Source of the DNA: DASVDK01 sp036381125 [NCBI: Thermodesulfobacteriota bacterium]
Lineage (GTDB): Bacteria; DASVDK01
Assembly (NCBI GenBank): GCA_036381125.1
Contig: DASVDK010000180.1
Span: 1 to 6,775, forward strand
Length of the DNA stretch: 6,775 bases
Direction: 5' to 3'
Shown here piece by piece: positions 1 to 5,988 of the stretch; position 1 is the first letter of the stretch, and every line of letters begins with the position of its first letter. A program made the position numbers and the translations under genes. The notes beneath the pieces were generated by a model, which saw nothing but the letters and a program-made list of their open reading frames with translations, ran no database searches and was not told the DNA's origin.

Positions 1-458
1 ACGACCTCATCCCCAACCTGGTGAACACGGTGAAGGGCTTCGCGCAGCAGGAGCGCGACGTCATCGGCTCGGTCACGGAGGCGCGCGCGCGGCTGGCCGG
101 CGCCCGGACGCGGTCCGAGCAGATCGAGGCGGCCCGCGAGGTGGAGGCGGCCCTCGCGCGCCTGCTCGTCGTCGTCGAGAACTACCCGCAGCTCAAGAGC
201 GACGCGACCTTCATCCGCCTCATGGACGAGCTGGCCGGGACGGAGAACCGCATCGCCGTCGAGCGGATGCGGTACAACGAGCTGGTCGCCAACTACAACA
301 TCAGGATCCAGCAGGTCCCGACGAGCTTCGTCGCGGCGGTCGGCGGGTTCGAACCGGAGGTGCCGTTCACGGCCGCACCGGGGGCCCGCGACGTGCCGAC
401 GGTCGACTTCAGCCGGAGCCCGGCGCCGGCCGCCCCCGCGGCGTCGCCGGCGAACTAG
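1..458 (+). CDS. lemA: LemA family protein, C-terminal part (5' end outside window)
   Basis: The reading frame is open from the window edge (first full codon at 3), so the GTG at 21 is internal, not the start. The first visible residues, DLIPNLVNTVKGFA, are the family's signature helix. It continues with long Ala/Arg/Glu-rich helices, the conserved block VVVENYPQLKSDATF, then the TENRIAVERMRYNELVANYN helix and the IQQVPTSFVAAVGGFEPEVPF segment typical of the LemA C-terminus. LemA proteins have an N-terminal membrane segment (not visible here) and a four-helix domain facing out; their biochemical role is not settled. The last ~25 residues are a Pro/Ala-rich tail with no recognisable motif. It ends with TAG 18 nt before the NYN-domain gene and probably heads or joins the operon that runs to nagA. 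The family assignment is firm; any link to wall recycling is inference from position. Confidence 0.93.
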   Translation, partial: DLIPNLVNTVKGFAQQERDVIGSVTEARARLAGARTRSEQIEAAREVEAALARLLVVVENYPQLKSDATFIRLMDELAGTENRIAVERMRYNELVANYNIRIQQVPTSFVAAVGGFEPEVPFTAAPGARDVPTVDFSRSPAPAAPAASPAN

Positions 459-476
459 GGAGCGGGAAGGGGTCCG

Positions 477-1058
477 GTGGCGAGCCACGTCATCGTCGAT
501 GGCTACAACGTCATCCGGCAACTGCCGGCGCTGGCCGACCGCGAGCGGTGGAGCCTCGAGGCGGGACGGACGGCCCTCATCGACCGGCTGGCGCGCTACC
601 GCCGGGCCACCGGCCACCGCCTGACCGTCGTCTTCGACGGCGTCGAGGCGGGTTGGCACGAGGAGCAGCGGACGCGGGAGCGCGGCGTCGACGTCGTTTA
701 CACCGCCCGCGGCACGCGCGCGGACGAGACGATCGTCCGGATCGCGCGGGACGCCTCGCGAGGGGCCGTGGTCGTCGTCACCGCCGACCGCGAGGTCGCC
801 CGCCGCGTCGAGCGGGGCGGCGGGGCGGTCGTGTCGCCCGCGGCCTTCGAGGCGCGCCTCGACCGGACACGCGACGCCGGCCATGCCGGCCGTCCGCCGG
901 CAGAGGCGGGTGCGCCGGCCCCGGCGGACGCCCCCGACCCTGCCGAGGGGCGCGACGACGACCTCGAGGACGCCGGCCCGAGGCCCGGCAAGCGGGGCAA
1001 TCCGCGCAAGGCGCCGAAGGCCGAGCGCCGGGCGGCCCGCCGGATGCGGACGCTGTGA
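477..1058 (+). CDS. NYN-domain (YacP-like) putative ribonuclease
   Basis: The 193-residue product opens with VIVDGYNVI, the hallmark of YacP/NYN proteins, a PIN-like nuclease fold. Four acidic residues sit where the fold binds metal: D8 (VDGYN), D54 (VVFDG), D83 (TRADETI) and D104 (VVTADREVA). The domain ends near residue 130. After it come ~30 residues rich in Pro, Ala and Asp/Glu, then a basic tail (residues 171-193, KRGNPRKAPK followed by many Arg) that could bind RNA. YacP relatives are thought to act in RNA processing or decay; no substrate can be named here. The GTG start at 477 is chosen because the family's first strand begins directly after it and a purine-rich site, GGGAAGG, lies at 464-470. 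The end overlaps anmK by 4 nt (GTGA), which suggests translational coupling. The domain call is firm; the cellular role is unknown. Confidence 0.88.
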   Translation: MASHVIVDGYNVIRQLPALADRERWSLEAGRTALIDRLARYRRATGHRLTVVFDGVEAGWHEEQRTRERGVDVVYTARGTRADETIVRIARDASRGAVVVVTADREVARRVERGGGAVVSPAAFEARLDRTRDAGHAGRPPAEAGAPAPADAPDPAEGRDDDLEDAGPRPGKRGNPRKAPKAERRAARRMRTL

Positions 1059-2269
1059 TCGCCGTCGGGCTCATGTCGGGCACCTCGGCCGACGGGATCG
1101 ACGCGGCCGTCGTCGACCTCCCGCCCGCCGGGACCCCGGGGGCGGGCCGGCTCCTCGCGCTCACCCACCACCCCTACCCCGCGGGCGTCTCCGCCCGCGT
1201 CCTCGCGGCGGGCGAGGGGCGCGCGACGACGGCGGAGATCTGCCACCTCCACGTCTACCTCGCGGAGCTCTTCGCCGAGGCCGCGCTCGCCGCCATCGCG
1301 CGGGCGGGGCTCGCGCCGGACGACGTCGCGGTCATCGGCTCGCACGGGCAGACGGTGTACCACGCGCCGGAGCCGCGCGAGGAGCCGTCGCTCGGCTCAC
1401 GCCCCGTCCGGGTGCGCGCCACGCTGCAGCTCGGGCAGCCGCAGGTCATCGCCGAGCGGACGGGCGTGACGACGGTGGCCGACTTCCGGCCGCGCGACCT
1501 CGCGGCCGGCGGCCAGGGGGCGCCGCTCGCCACCTACGCGCACGCGCTCCTCTTCGGCCGCCCCGACGCCGCCGTCGCCGTGCAGAACCTCGGCGGGATC
1601 GCCAACGTCACCTTCGTCCCGGCCGGCGCCGGACCCGACCGGGTCCTCGCCTTCGACACCGGGCCCGCCAACATGGTCATCGACGGCCTCGTCCGGCTCG
1701 CGACCGGCGGCCGGGAGACGTACGATCGCGACGGCACCCGCGCGGCGCGCGGCCGCGTCCACGCCGGGCTCCTCGAGGCGCTGCTCGAGGAGCCCTACTT
1801 CGCGCGGCGGCCCCCCAAGTCGACCGGCCGGGAGCGGTTCGGCGAGCCGTACCTCGCGGCCGTCCGGTCGCGCGGCGCGGCGCTCGGCCTCGCCGACGAC
1901 GACCTGGTCGCCACCGCCACGGCGCTCACCGCCTGGTCGGTCGCCCGGGCGTACCGGGACTTCCTGCCGCAGGCGCCCGGCCGGGTCCTCCTCTGCGGCG
2001 GCGGCGCCCGTAACCCCACCCTGGCGCGGATGATCGCGGAAGCGGCCGCCGAGACGTTCCCGGGCGCCCCGCCCGTCGTGGAGGCGACCGACGCGGCCGG
2101 CGTGCCGGCCGAGGCGGTGGAGGCCGTGGCGTTCGCCGTCCTCGCCCGCGAGACGCTCGCGGGCCTGCCGGCCGGGCTTCCGCAGGTCACCGGCGCCGCG
2201 CGGCCGACGGTGCTCGGGGTCGTCGCGCCCGGTCGGCGCGCCGCCGATCTCTTCAGGGAGAGCCGTTGA
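1055..2269 (+). CDS. anmK: Anhydro-N-acetylmuramic acid kinase
   Basis: AnmK opens and phosphorylates 1,6-anhydro-MurNAc with ATP, giving MurNAc-6-phosphate in the cytoplasm during peptidoglycan recycling. The 404-residue product has the family motifs in order: GLMSGTSADGID (5-16, phosphate-binding loop), SHGQT (96-100), ADFRPRDLAAGGQGAPL (142-158), NLGGIAN (178-184), FDTGPAN (200-206; D201 lies in the motif that carries the catalytic Asp of known AnmK enzymes), PKSTGRERF (254-262), CGGGARN (314-320) and EAVEAVAFA (353-361). It is somewhat longer than the roughly 370 residues of the E. coli enzyme, partly through an insertion near 104-120. The GTG at 1055 is the start: it overlaps the upstream stop as GTGA and puts the first strand (IAVGLMSG) at the N-terminus as usual. 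The frame is open further upstream to 548, but that part is out-of-frame reading of the NYN gene. It overlaps the SIS gene by 1 nt. Confidence 0.96.
   Translation: MIAVGLMSGTSADGIDAAVVDLPPAGTPGAGRLLALTHHPYPAGVSARVLAAGEGRATTAEICHLHVYLAELFAEAALAAIARAGLAPDDVAVIGSHGQTVYHAPEPREEPSLGSRPVRVRATLQLGQPQVIAERTGVTTVADFRPRDLAAGGQGAPLATYAHALLFGRPDAAVAVQNLGGIANVTFVPAGAGPDRVLAFDTGPANMVIDGLVRLATGGRETYDRDGTRAARGRVHAGLLEALLEEPYFARRPPKSTGRERFGEPYLAAVRSRGAALGLADDDLVATATALTAWSVARAYRDFLPQAPGRVLLCGGGARNPTLARMIAEAAAETFPGAPPVVEATDAAGVPAEAVEAVAFAVLARETLAGLPAGLPQVTGAARPTVLGVVAPGRRAADLFRESR
2255..2260 (+). promoter_or_regulatory. Ribosome binding site for the SIS-domain gene
   Basis: AGGGAG lies inside the end of anmK, 8 nt before ATG at 2269. 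This spacing favours that ATG over the in-frame TTG at 2266 and supports coupled translation across the TGATG stop/start junction. Confidence 0.6.
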
Positions 2270-3006
2270 TGCCCACGTACTACGAGGTCGTTCGCGACCT
2301 CCTCGCCCGCGCGGAAACCACCCAGGGGACGACCCTCGACGCCGCCGCGGAGGCCGGCGCCGCCGCGATCGCGGCAGGCCGCCTCCTGCACGTGTTCGGC
2401 AGCGGGCACTCGGCCTCCGTCGCGGCCGAGGCGTTCCACCGGGCGGGCGGCCTCGTCCCGGTGAACGCCATCCTCGAGCCCTTCCTCTCCCCCTTCGCCC
2501 CGCCCAGGCAGGTCTCGGCCATGGAGCGCCTCCCCGGCCTCGCGGCCACGCTCCTCGACGCGAACCGGGTCGAGCGAGGCGACCTCCTCCTCGTCGCCTC
2601 GAACTCCGGCATCAACGCCCTCCCGGTCGAGATGGCCATCGAGGGCAAGGCGCGCGGCCTCACGGTGGTGGCCGTCACCTCGGTCGCCCACTCGCGGGCC
2701 GAGGCGCCGCGGCACGCTTCCGGCAAGCGGCTCTTCGAGCTCGCCGACCACGTGCTCGACAACGGCGGCGCGCCCGGCGACGTCGCCGTGCCGGTGCCGG
2801 GCGGTCCCGAGGGGGCGCGCATGGGCCCGACCTCCGGCGTCGTCGGCGCCTTCCTCGTGAACGCCTGGGTGGTGCGGATCGCCGAGCGCCTGGCGGCGCG
2901 CGGCATCCGGCCGCCGGTCTACGTCAGCGCGAACGTCGCGGGGGGCGACGCGCACAACCGCGAGGCGGAGGCGCCTTACCGCGGCCGCATCCGCCTGCTG
3001 TCCTGA
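2269..3006 (+). CDS. UPF0309/COG4821-type SIS-domain phosphosugar protein
   Basis: The 245-residue product is a single-SIS-domain protein of the UPF0309 (COG4821) type. It shows HVFGSGHSASVAAEAFHRAGG (41-61), whose GSGHS loop (44-48) and SNSG (111-114) are the phosphosugar-binding elements of the SIS fold. Other family-typical parts are ILEP (68-71), HSRAE...SGKRLFELADHVLDN (141-165), GPTSGVVGAF (186-195) and the C-terminal SANVAGGDAHN (220-230). It lacks the motifs I would expect in a true MurQ (GTSGRLGVLDASE-like) and is shorter than the usual ~300 residues. The gene sits between anmK and nagA, where a MurNAc-6-phosphate etherase would be expected. From memory, the Streptomyces relative NagS has been reported to dehydrate GlcNAc-6-phosphate; I cannot verify this here. 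The ATG at 2269 is chosen from its RBS and its 1-nt overlap with the anmK stop. Family: confident. Reaction: open. Confidence 0.9.
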   Translation: MPTYYEVVRDLLARAETTQGTTLDAAAEAGAAAIAAGRLLHVFGSGHSASVAAEAFHRAGGLVPVNAILEPFLSPFAPPRQVSAMERLPGLAATLLDANRVERGDLLLVASNSGINALPVEMAIEGKARGLTVVAVTSVAHSRAEAPRHASGKRLFELADHVLDNGGAPGDVAVPVPGGPEGARMGPTSGVVGAFLVNAWVVRIAERLAARGIRPPVYVSANVAGGDAHNREAEAPYRGRIRLLS

Positions 3007-3019
3007 CGGCGGGGGCGCG

Positions 3020-4249
3020 ATGGGGGACCGCCGCCTCCTCGTCGCCGGCCGGCTCCTCACCCCCGACGGGGTCGTCGAAGGGGGCGCCTGCGTCGAGGTC
3101 GAGGACGGGTACGTCGCGCGACTCGGCGTGCGCGCCGGCATCGAGGCGGCGCCCGGCATGCCGGTGGACGACTTCGGCGAGGAGGCCTGGCTCGCGCCCG
3201 GCTACGTCGACCTCCAGGTCAACGGCGGCGGCGGCTCCGACCTCATGGCCGGCGCCGGGGCGCTCGCGGTGGCCGGCCGCGCCCACCTCGCCCGCGGCGT
3301 CACCGCCTGGTGCCCGACGGTCATCACCGCGCCGCGCGACGCCCTCCTGCGAGCGCTCGACGACCTCTCCCGCGACCTCGAGCGGGCCGACCCGGCGACC
3401 CTCCCGGCCTGCCTCGGCCTCCACGTGGAGGGGCCGTTCATCGCCCACGGCGCCCGCGGCGTGCACGACCCCGGCGCCCTGCGCGACCCCGACCTCGCCG
3501 AGGTGGACGCCTGGCAGGCGGCCGCGCGGGGCCGCGTCCGGCTCGTGACGCTCGCGCCGGAGCGGCGCGACGCGCTCGCCGCCGTGCGCGGCCTCGTCTC
3601 GCACGGCATCGCCGTCTCGATCGGCCACACCGAGGCGACGGCCGAGCAGGTCCGCGCGGCGGCCGACGCCGGCGCGCGCCTCGTGACGCACACGTTCAAC
3701 GGCATGCGGGGGCTCCACCACCGGGAGGTCGGGCCGGTCGGGATGGCGCTCCTCGACGAGCGCCTCCACCCCGCGATCATCCCCGACGGCCTGCACGTGG
3801 GGGCCGACGCGCTGCGCCTCTTCCACCGGCTCGCCGGCTCCCGCCACCGTTCCGGCCGCGGCTTCCTCGTCACCGATGCGGCAAGCCCCGCGGGGCTGCC
3901 GGCCGGCGCGACCGGGACCTTCACGATCGGAGGCCGGCCGGTCGCCTACGCGGCGGGCCGGGTCACCGACGAGGCGGGCCGGCTGGCGGGCAGCGCCCTC
4001 ACCATGGACGCCGCGGCCGCCACGTACGCGCGTCTGGCCGGCGCGTCACCCGAGTCCGCCCTCCGGATGGCGACGGAGCGGCCGGCGCGGGCCCTCGAGG
4101 CCGGGCTCGCGGCCGGACCCGGCGCCGCCGCCTCCCCCCTCGCGTCCGCCGGCCGCCTCGTGGTCGGCGGTCCGGCCGACCTCGTCGCCGTCGGCCCCGA
4201 CCTCGCGCTGCTGGCCGTCTACCGCCTCGGCCGGCGCGTCGGCGTCTGA
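3020..4249 (+). CDS. nagA: N-acetylglucosamine-6-phosphate deacetylase
   Basis: NagA hydrolyses GlcNAc-6-phosphate to glucosamine-6-phosphate and acetate, the entry of recycled or scavenged GlcNAc into central amino-sugar metabolism. The 409-residue product is an amidohydrolase: a short N-terminal beta segment, then a TIM barrel from about residue 58 with metal ligands E137 (GLHVEGPFI), H203 (IGHTEA) and H224 (THTFNGM), and the catalytic D286 (VTDAASPAG). Likely substrate contacts are H149, R235 and H259 (PDGLHV). After PGYVDL the sequence is Q66-V-N68 rather than the HxH of most amidohydrolases, as in the single-metal E. coli-type enzyme. The C-terminal GGPADLVAV strand (383-391) is also typical. 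It starts at ATG 3020, 13 nt after the SIS gene, with a G-rich site (GGGGGCG) just upstream. It is the last gene of the plus-strand block. Confidence 0.95.
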   Translation: MGDRRLLVAGRLLTPDGVVEGGACVEVEDGYVARLGVRAGIEAAPGMPVDDFGEEAWLAPGYVDLQVNGGGGSDLMAGAGALAVAGRAHLARGVTAWCPTVITAPRDALLRALDDLSRDLERADPATLPACLGLHVEGPFIAHGARGVHDPGALRDPDLAEVDAWQAAARGRVRLVTLAPERRDALAAVRGLVSHGIAVSIGHTEATAEQVRAAADAGARLVTHTFNGMRGLHHREVGPVGMALLDERLHPAIIPDGLHVGADALRLFHRLAGSRHRSGRGFLVTDAASPAGLPAGATGTFTIGGRPVAYAAGRVTDEAGRLAGSALTMDAAAATYARLAGASPESALRMATERPARALEAGLAAGPGAAASPLASAGRLVVGGPADLVAVGPDLALLAVYRLGRRVGV

Positions 4250-4302
4250 GCCGGCCGCAGCCGTCCCCGGCCTTGCCGCCGAGCAGGCCACGGACCTCGC
4301 GC

Positions 4303-4325
4303 CGACGGGCGGATCGCCGCCGTCG
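4303..4325. terminator. Weak GC hairpin between convergent genes
   Basis: In the 76-nt gap between the nagA stop and the SGNH gene stop, CGACGG (4303-4308) pairs perfectly with CCGTCG (4320-4325). Inside, GCG (4309-4311) can pair with CGC (4315-4317) around a 3-nt loop, with a 2-nt bulge. Its place between two convergent stops suits a bidirectional terminator, but there is no T-run on either side, and such hairpins arise by chance at this GC content. Nothing else is visible in the gap. Confidence 0.25.
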
Positions 4326-5567
4326 TCAGGGCGCGCCGGCCGCGGCGACCGGCACGAAGAGGTCGAGGTCGATCGCGGCCGCCATGGCCGCGTAGCCTGC
4401 CGGGTTGGGATGCACGTGGTCGCCCGAGTCGTACTCGGGGCGGAGACGGTCCGGGTCGGTCGGGTCGCGAAGCACGGCGTCGAAGTCGATCACGCCCCGG
4501 TAGGCGTCCGCCTCGCGTATCCAGGCGTTCACCGCGTGGCGGACGGCGTGCATCGCGGCGGGGTTCGAGTAGGTGCGCGGCCCGATGGTCGCGCCGACGA
4601 CCGCGATGCCCCGTTCGGCCGCCCGCGCGGCGACCTGCTCGAGCGCGGCGATCACCTGGTCGGCGCCGGCGCCCCTGGCGATGTCGTTGCTCCCGTGGAA
4701 GAGGATCAGGTGGCTTGCGCCGGCGAGGTCGAGGGCGTCGGCGTCGAGCCGCTCGAGGCCGGGCGGGCCGGCGCCGGGGCTCGACGGCCAGGCGAGGAGG
4801 GTGTTGCCGCCGATGCCCGCGTTGACGACGGCGCGTCGCTCGGCCGCCGGCCGCTCGCCGAGCCTCCGCGCCAGCCGGTCGGTCCACCGGTCGTAGCCGT
4901 CGGGCGTGGCGCCGACCCCCTCGGTGCTCGAGCTGCCGAAGGCCACGACCGCGCCGGCCGCCGTGGAGAGGACGTCGATCCCCGCCACCCAGAGCGTCCA
5001 GCCGGTTGCCGCGACGAAGGGTGATGCGCCTTCCTCGCCCACGGCGTCGCCGGCCCCGGCCGCGGTCCGGTACGAGGTCACGAGCGCGTTGCGGTGTCCG
5101 CTCGCCGGGGCCTCCGGGCCGGGCACGTAGAGGCTCACGGCGAGGTCGGCCTGCTCCTGGACCGGCAGCTCCACCGGATCGCTCGTGACGCGCGCGCCCG
5201 GCGGCAGCGTCACCGCGAGGTCGCCGCCGAAGGTCACGCGGCGCAGCGTCCCGGGGACGACCGCCGCGCCCGCCGCCCGCAGGCCGACCGAGACGCCGCC
5301 GAAGGTGACCGCCGTCTCGCCGAACCGGTTCTCGAGGCGCACCCGCAGCGCGGTCCCCGAGGCGGTCGGCCGCAGGACCATGCGCACGGTCGTGTCGGTG
5401 ACCGCCTCGCCGGCCGGACCACGGGCGTCCTGAGCGGCGCCGACCGCCGCCACCCACCGGCGCGGCGCCTCGTCGGGCGACTCGCGCCAGACCTCGCTCC
5501 CACCGCACCCGACCAGGAGCAGCGCCGACGCCACCGGCGCCGCGAGTGCGCGGGCGAGCCTCGGCAT
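4326..5567 (-). CDS. SGNH/GDSL-type esterase, predicted lipoprotein
   Basis: The 413-residue product starts with a short basic N-region, a hydrophobic stretch and a lipobox LVGC (18-21), so it should be exported and lipid-anchored at C21. Residues ~55-170 form a beta-rich N-terminal domain (RVRLENRFGE, PGTLRRVTFGGD, DPVELPV, DLAVSLYVPGP) like that of secreted XynE-like carbohydrate esterases. The SGNH hydrolase domain follows, from ~205: block I FGSSSTEG (210-217, likely nucleophile S213), block II NAGIGGN (249-255), block III GSND (292-295) and block V DHVHPN (383-388, D383 and H386). Block I has Ser where GDS enzymes have Asp, but the full Ser/Gly/Asn/Asp-His set is present, so activity is likely. 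Substrate is unknown; acetyl esters on glycans are a fair guess. It lies 76 nt downstream of the Rieske gene, behind an inverted repeat. The ATG at 5567 is chosen for the signal peptide; its ribosome binding site is weak (GGGCGG). Confidence 0.9.
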   Translation of the reverse strand: MPRLARALAAPVASALLLVGCGGSEVWRESPDEAPRRWVAAVGAAQDARGPAGEAVTDTTVRMVLRPTASGTALRVRLENRFGETAVTFGGVSVGLRAAGAAVVPGTLRRVTFGGDLAVTLPPGARVTSDPVELPVQEQADLAVSLYVPGPEAPASGHRNALVTSYRTAAGAGDAVGEEGASPFVAATGWTLWVAGIDVLSTAAGAVVAFGSSSTEGVGATPDGYDRWTDRLARRLGERPAAERRAVVNAGIGGNTLLAWPSSPGAGPPGLERLDADALDLAGASHLILFHGSNDIARGAGADQVIAALEQVAARAAERGIAVVGATIGPRTYSNPAAMHAVRHAVNAWIREADAYRGVIDFDAVLRDPTDPDRLRPEYDSGDHVHPNPAGYAAMAAAIDLDLFVPVAAAGAP

Positions 5568-5575
5568 GCCGCCCG

Positions 5576-5620
5576 GCCAGGCAAGGGGCGTACCGCTACC
5601 CGGGTAAACCCCAGCCTGGC
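5576..5620. repeat. Imperfect inverted repeat with palindromic core, upstream of the SGNH lipoprotein gene
   Basis: GCCAGGC (5576-5582) is matched by its exact reverse complement GCCTGGC (5614-5620). A second arm, GGGG (5585-5588) with CCCC (5609-5612), stacks inside after a 2x1 internal loop. The 20-nt centre contains the perfect 10-bp palindrome TACCCGGGTA (5597-5606). In the minus-strand transcript the hairpin begins 23 nt after the Rieske stop and ends 8 nt before the ATG of the lipoprotein gene. It could be a leader structure touching the ribosome site, an operator or a terminator without U-tract. I see no convincing promoter in the gap. Confidence 0.5.
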
Positions 5621-5643
5621 GACGAAGAGGCAGGAGACCCGGG

Positions 5644-5988
5644 CTAGCGCTCGATGTAGACGACCACCTCGCCCGCCTCGACCGCCACGCGAAGGGGGTC
5701 GAGGCCGGCGCCGAGGGGGGGACCGGCGACGCAGGCGCCGGTGTCCGGCTCGTAGAGGGCGCCGTGGGTCGGGCAGACGAGGTAGCGGCACTCGCGGTCG
5801 AAGAACTCGTTCTCGAACCAGTCGAGCGACACGGGAATGTGCGCGCACTCGTTCACGAACGCGCGGATCGTGCCGTGGTAGTTGAGGACGAAGCCGCCTC
5901 GCCGGCGGCCTCCCGCCTCCCAGGAAAACTTCGCGGTCGCGCCGTGCGGGAGGTCGGCCGCGTTGACGACCGGGATCCGGAGCGTCAT
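5644..5988 (-). CDS. Rieske [2Fe-2S] domain protein (ferredoxin-type)
   Basis: The 114-residue product is a stand-alone Rieske domain. The cluster ligands are C48 and H50 (NECAH) and C72 and H75 (VCPTHG), a CxH...CxxH pair 21 residues apart, followed by LYEPDTGACVAGPP (78-91), typical of small soluble Rieske ferredoxins. No signal peptide or membrane helix is seen, so it is probably cytoplasmic and carries electrons for an unknown partner. The ATG at 5988 overlaps the stop of the upstream nagZ-type gene as ATGA and has GAGG 7 nt before it; the frame is open further upstream, but that stretch lies inside the hexosaminidase gene and encodes Arg/Ala-rich nonsense. No oxygenase or nitrite reductase gene is in view, so NirD or a dioxygenase component cannot be supported. 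The domain is firm; the role is unknown. Confidence 0.93.
   Translation of the reverse strand: MTLRIPVVNAADLPHGATAKFSWEAGGRRRGGFVLNYHGTIRAFVNECAHIPVSLDWFENEFFDRECRYLVCPTHGALYEPDTGACVAGPPLGAGLDPLRVAVEAGEVVVYIER

Noticed and set aside
548-1054. Open frame continuous with anmK that would add 169 residues at its N-terminus.
   Set aside because: The added part is Arg/Gly/Pro-rich low-complexity sequence lying over the well-supported NYN gene in another frame. AnmK homologues begin at the GLMSGTS strand, and the GTGA junction at 1055 explains the start.
883-2013. Plus-strand open frame of 376 codons over the NYN gene and anmK.
   Set aside because: Product is almost only Arg, Pro, Ala and Gly; a frame-shifted shadow of anmK.
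2269-3006. Naming the SIS gene murQ.
   Set aside because: The residues match UPF0309/COG4821 rather than MurQ, and the length is short. Position alone does not justify the name.
1795-3159. Long open frame on the minus strand (454 codons).
   Set aside because: It is antisense to anmK and the SIS gene, both clearly real. Its product is compositionally biased with no motif. At this GC content stop codons are rare in all frames.
4250-4325. A small gene or regulatory RNA in the convergent gap.
   Set aside because: Only 76 nt, no start with a ribosome site and no structure beyond one weak hairpin.
4219-5508. Minus-strand open frame of 429 codons overlapping the SGNH gene.
   Set aside because: It is a shifted frame over the SGNH gene with Arg-rich, motif-free product; the SGNH frame has all catalytic blocks and a lipobox.
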